A stretch of DNA of 64,000 bases from Enterococcus_D sp050529585 (GTDB taxonomy: Bacteria; Bacillota; Bacilli; Lactobacillales; Enterococcaceae), in assembly GCF_050529585.1 (NCBI RefSeq), contig NZ_CP172882.1:2728001-2792000 (forward strand), given 5' to 3'. The first letter of the stretch is position 1. Every line of letters starts with the position of its first letter. The notes under the pieces are model-generated. The model saw nothing but the letters and a program-made list of their open reading frames with translations, searched no databases and was not told the DNA's origin. The position numbers and the translations under genes were made by a program. Of this stretch, positions 62,413 through 64,000 are shown piece by piece.

Positions 62413-63270
62413 TTATTGTGCGTCTGCATCAACGATTTTGACAGAACCTTGCCATTCTTGATCAACAAAGTCTTTGATTTCATCAGAGTGCAACACTTCT
62501 ACCAATTTTTTGATTTTGTCGGTATTTTCGTCGCCTTTGCGTACAGCAATCACATTCACGTAAGGTGAATTGTCGGCTTCTAATAAGACAGAATCATCTA
62601 CTGGGTTCAAGTCGATCCCAAAGGCAAAGTTGGCATTGATTGCCACTAAGTCTGCTTCATCATTTTGATACGCAGTAGCCAATAATGAAGGGTCGATGTC
62701 ATGTTTGAATACTAAGTTCTTAGGATTTTCTGCAATATCATCGAAGGTTGCCGTTTCAGTATCGACACCATCTTTCAATGTGATCAAGTCAGCATCTTGC
62801 AAAATCGTTAAGATACGTCCCCAATCAGATTCAGAGTTTGATGTGATCACTGTAGCACCATCTGCTAAATCAGCAATATCATCGATCCGTTGAGAATATA
62901 GACCCATTGGTTCGATATGGATCGCACCAGCATTGACAAAGTCATACCCATTGTCAGCAATTTGTTTGTTTAAGTAAGGAATATGTTGGAAATAGTTGGC
63001 ATCGATATCACCATTTTCCAAAGCTTTATTTGGTAAAATATAGTCATCGAAGGTTTTGATTTCTAAATCGATCCCTTCTTCAGCCAACAATGGTTTGGCT
63101 TGTTCTAAAATTTCAGCATGTGGCGTGACAGATGCTCCCACGACCAATTTGGTATTTTCTCCGCTGCTGGCTGTCGTTGAATCAGAACTACTTGAATTTG
63201 AACCTGTACCGCATGCTGCCAATGCTGCTGTTAACAATACTGTTGTTGCAAAGCCTAAAATCTTTTTCAT
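62413..63270 (-). CDS. metQ: Methionine ABC transporter substrate-binding lipoprotein
   Basis: 285 aa NlpA/MetQ family. Lipobox LAAC (cysteine at residue 20), then VVGASVTPHAEIL, NGDIDANYFQHIPYL and the closing block EIKDFVDQEWQGS, typical for D/L-methionine binders. Last gene of a metNIQ-type operon. An S-box or similar control would lie upstream of metN, beyond the window. Confidence 0.93.
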   Translation of the reverse strand: MKKILGFATTVLLTAALAACGTGSNSSSSDSTTASSGENTKLVVGASVTPHAEILEQAKPLLAEEGIDLEIKTFDDYILPNKALENGDIDANYFQHIPYLNKQIADNGYDFVNAGAIHIEPMGLYSQRIDDIADLADGATVITSNSESDWGRILTILQDADLITLKDGVDTETATFDDIAENPKNLVFKHDIDPSLLATAYQNDEADLVAINANFAFGIDLNPVDDSVLLEADNSPYVNVIAVRKGDENTDKIKKLVEVLHSDEIKDFVDQEWQGSVKIVDADAQ

Positions 63271-63321
63271 TTTTATTTCCTCCCATATTTTCCACTTTTA
63301 TTCTTGGTTCATCTCATTATC

Positions 63322-64000
63322 TTAACGTTTATCTGTGACTTTTGCTAAGAAGTCGCCCAATCCTTGTAAAATAAATACGATGATTAAAATAATCACTGTC
63401 GCCACCAGCGTCACAGTGTAATTTCCACGTTGAAAGCCTTCTTGCCATGCAAGTGATCCTAGACCGCCTGCACCGATTGCGCCCGCCATTGCAGTGTAGC
63501 CAATCATTGAAATCGTTGTGACTGTAATGCCTGAAATCAACGCTGGTACACTTTCTGGGATCACGATTTTGTAGATGATTTCCCAGTAACTTGCACCCAT
63601 CGCTTCCGCGGCTTCGATCACACCTGGACTCACTTCACGAAAGGCAATCTCTACCATTCGGGCATAAAACGGTGCCGCTGATAATACTAATGCTGGAATG
63701 GCAGCCTTTGCGCCTAAGAAAGAACCGACTAGCAAAGTCGTGAAAGGAATAATCAAGACCATCAAAATCATAAATGGCGTTGAGCGAAAGGCGTTGCTGA
63801 CGATGGATACGATGTTATATGCAATACTTGCACCTGCTGTAGATTTGCGTCCTAGCGAATATAAAGCTAGTCCCAACAGCAAACCGATAATAATGACTAA
63901 GACCATTGAAAAGAATGTCATAAACAATGTATCGATCGTCGCTTGCTGCATATTGGCCCAATCGATCTTTTCAAAGTTCAAATACGTTTCTGAGAATGAT
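63322..64000 (-). CDS. metI: Methionine ABC transporter permease, 5' end outside window
   Basis: At least 219 aa with five hydrophobic segments and the EAA loop (EAAEAMGASYWEIIYKIVIPES). The frame stays open to the right edge, reading SFSETYLNFEKIDW; a TTG at 63981 has no ribosome site, so the true start is most likely just beyond 64000. It lies 51 bases upstream of metQ. Confidence 0.9.
   Translation of the reverse strand, partial: SFSETYLNFEKIDWANMQQATIDTLFMTFFSMVLVIIIGLLLGLALYSLGRKSTAGASIAYNIVSIVSNAFRSTPFMILMVLIIPFTTLLVGSFLGAKAAIPALVLSAAPFYARMVEIAFREVSPGVIEAAEAMGASYWEIIYKIVIPESVPALISGITVTTISMIGYTAMAGAIGAGGLGSLAWQEGFQRGNYTVTLVATVIILIIVFILQGLGDFLAKVTDKR

Overview
The window reads as chromosome of a low-to-moderate GC Firmicute, very probably an Enterococcus. 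The basis is gene content and order: ddl-murF-cshA-acpS-alr-mazF, rpsO-pnp, an Lsa-type ABC-F protein, DUF960, Mga-like HTH and DUF3899 proteins, a CodY-like box at oppA, AGGAGG-type ribosome binding sites and many U-rich terminators. I cannot fix the species. No rRNA, tRNA, CRISPR array, prophage or complete insertion sequence is visible; most of the window is core genome.

Layout. 1-1713: a beta-glucoside gene (cut by the left edge) behind a cre-like site, with its DeoR regulator. 1831-4980: rpsO-pnp, with an 87-bp tandem repeat between the genes and structured leaders in front of both. 5-10 kb: an RpiR regulator, a frameshifted lipoprotein, an AI-2E-type permease with an orphan sorbitol-type PTS IIA, a lactonase and two small unknowns. 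10.3-17.4 kb: a UgpB-like ABC transporter operon carrying an RNase J-like beta-CASP hydrolase and followed by a 5'-nucleotidase family enzyme. 17.9-19.7 kb: an Lsa-type ABC-F resistance protein behind a long leader. 20.5-23.4 kb: a P-type cation ATPase behind a yybP-ykoY (Mn2+) riboswitch with its terminator. 23.4-26.8 kb: metG and a Nudix/winged-helix regulator.

26.8-34.5 kb is the most interesting part: the peptide operon oppA / oppBCDF, directly followed in the same orientation by a 331-aa TnpB-like protein. It has lost the first RuvC aspartate and the whole C-terminal zinc ribbon/RuvC-III part, and no tnpA or IS ends are seen. This position and this loss match the oppF-associated TldR proteins (TnpB-like nuclease-dead repressors, RNA-guided). 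Structured sequence ending in a terminator just downstream is a candidate guide RNA.

34.5-49 kb: pcp with DUF979/DUF969 membrane proteins, a membrane-anchored XRE regulator, GNAT, rlmN, a MazF toxin without MazE, alr, acpS, cshA, murF, ddl, a UbiB-family kinase and a YaiI-family protein. 49-57 kb: a linked module of MacB-like ABC transporter, Cthe_2159-type secreted lipoprotein, DUF4956 membrane protein, VTC-type polyphosphate polymerase and an OmpR-type two-component system. Two operons in it share the same direct repeat at the same distance from a -10. 57-64 kb: a GNAT pseudogene, a possible structured RNA, udk, yjjG-like, rsuA, rplY, DUF960, an Mga-like regulator and the metQ/metI end of a methionine ABC operon cut by the right edge.
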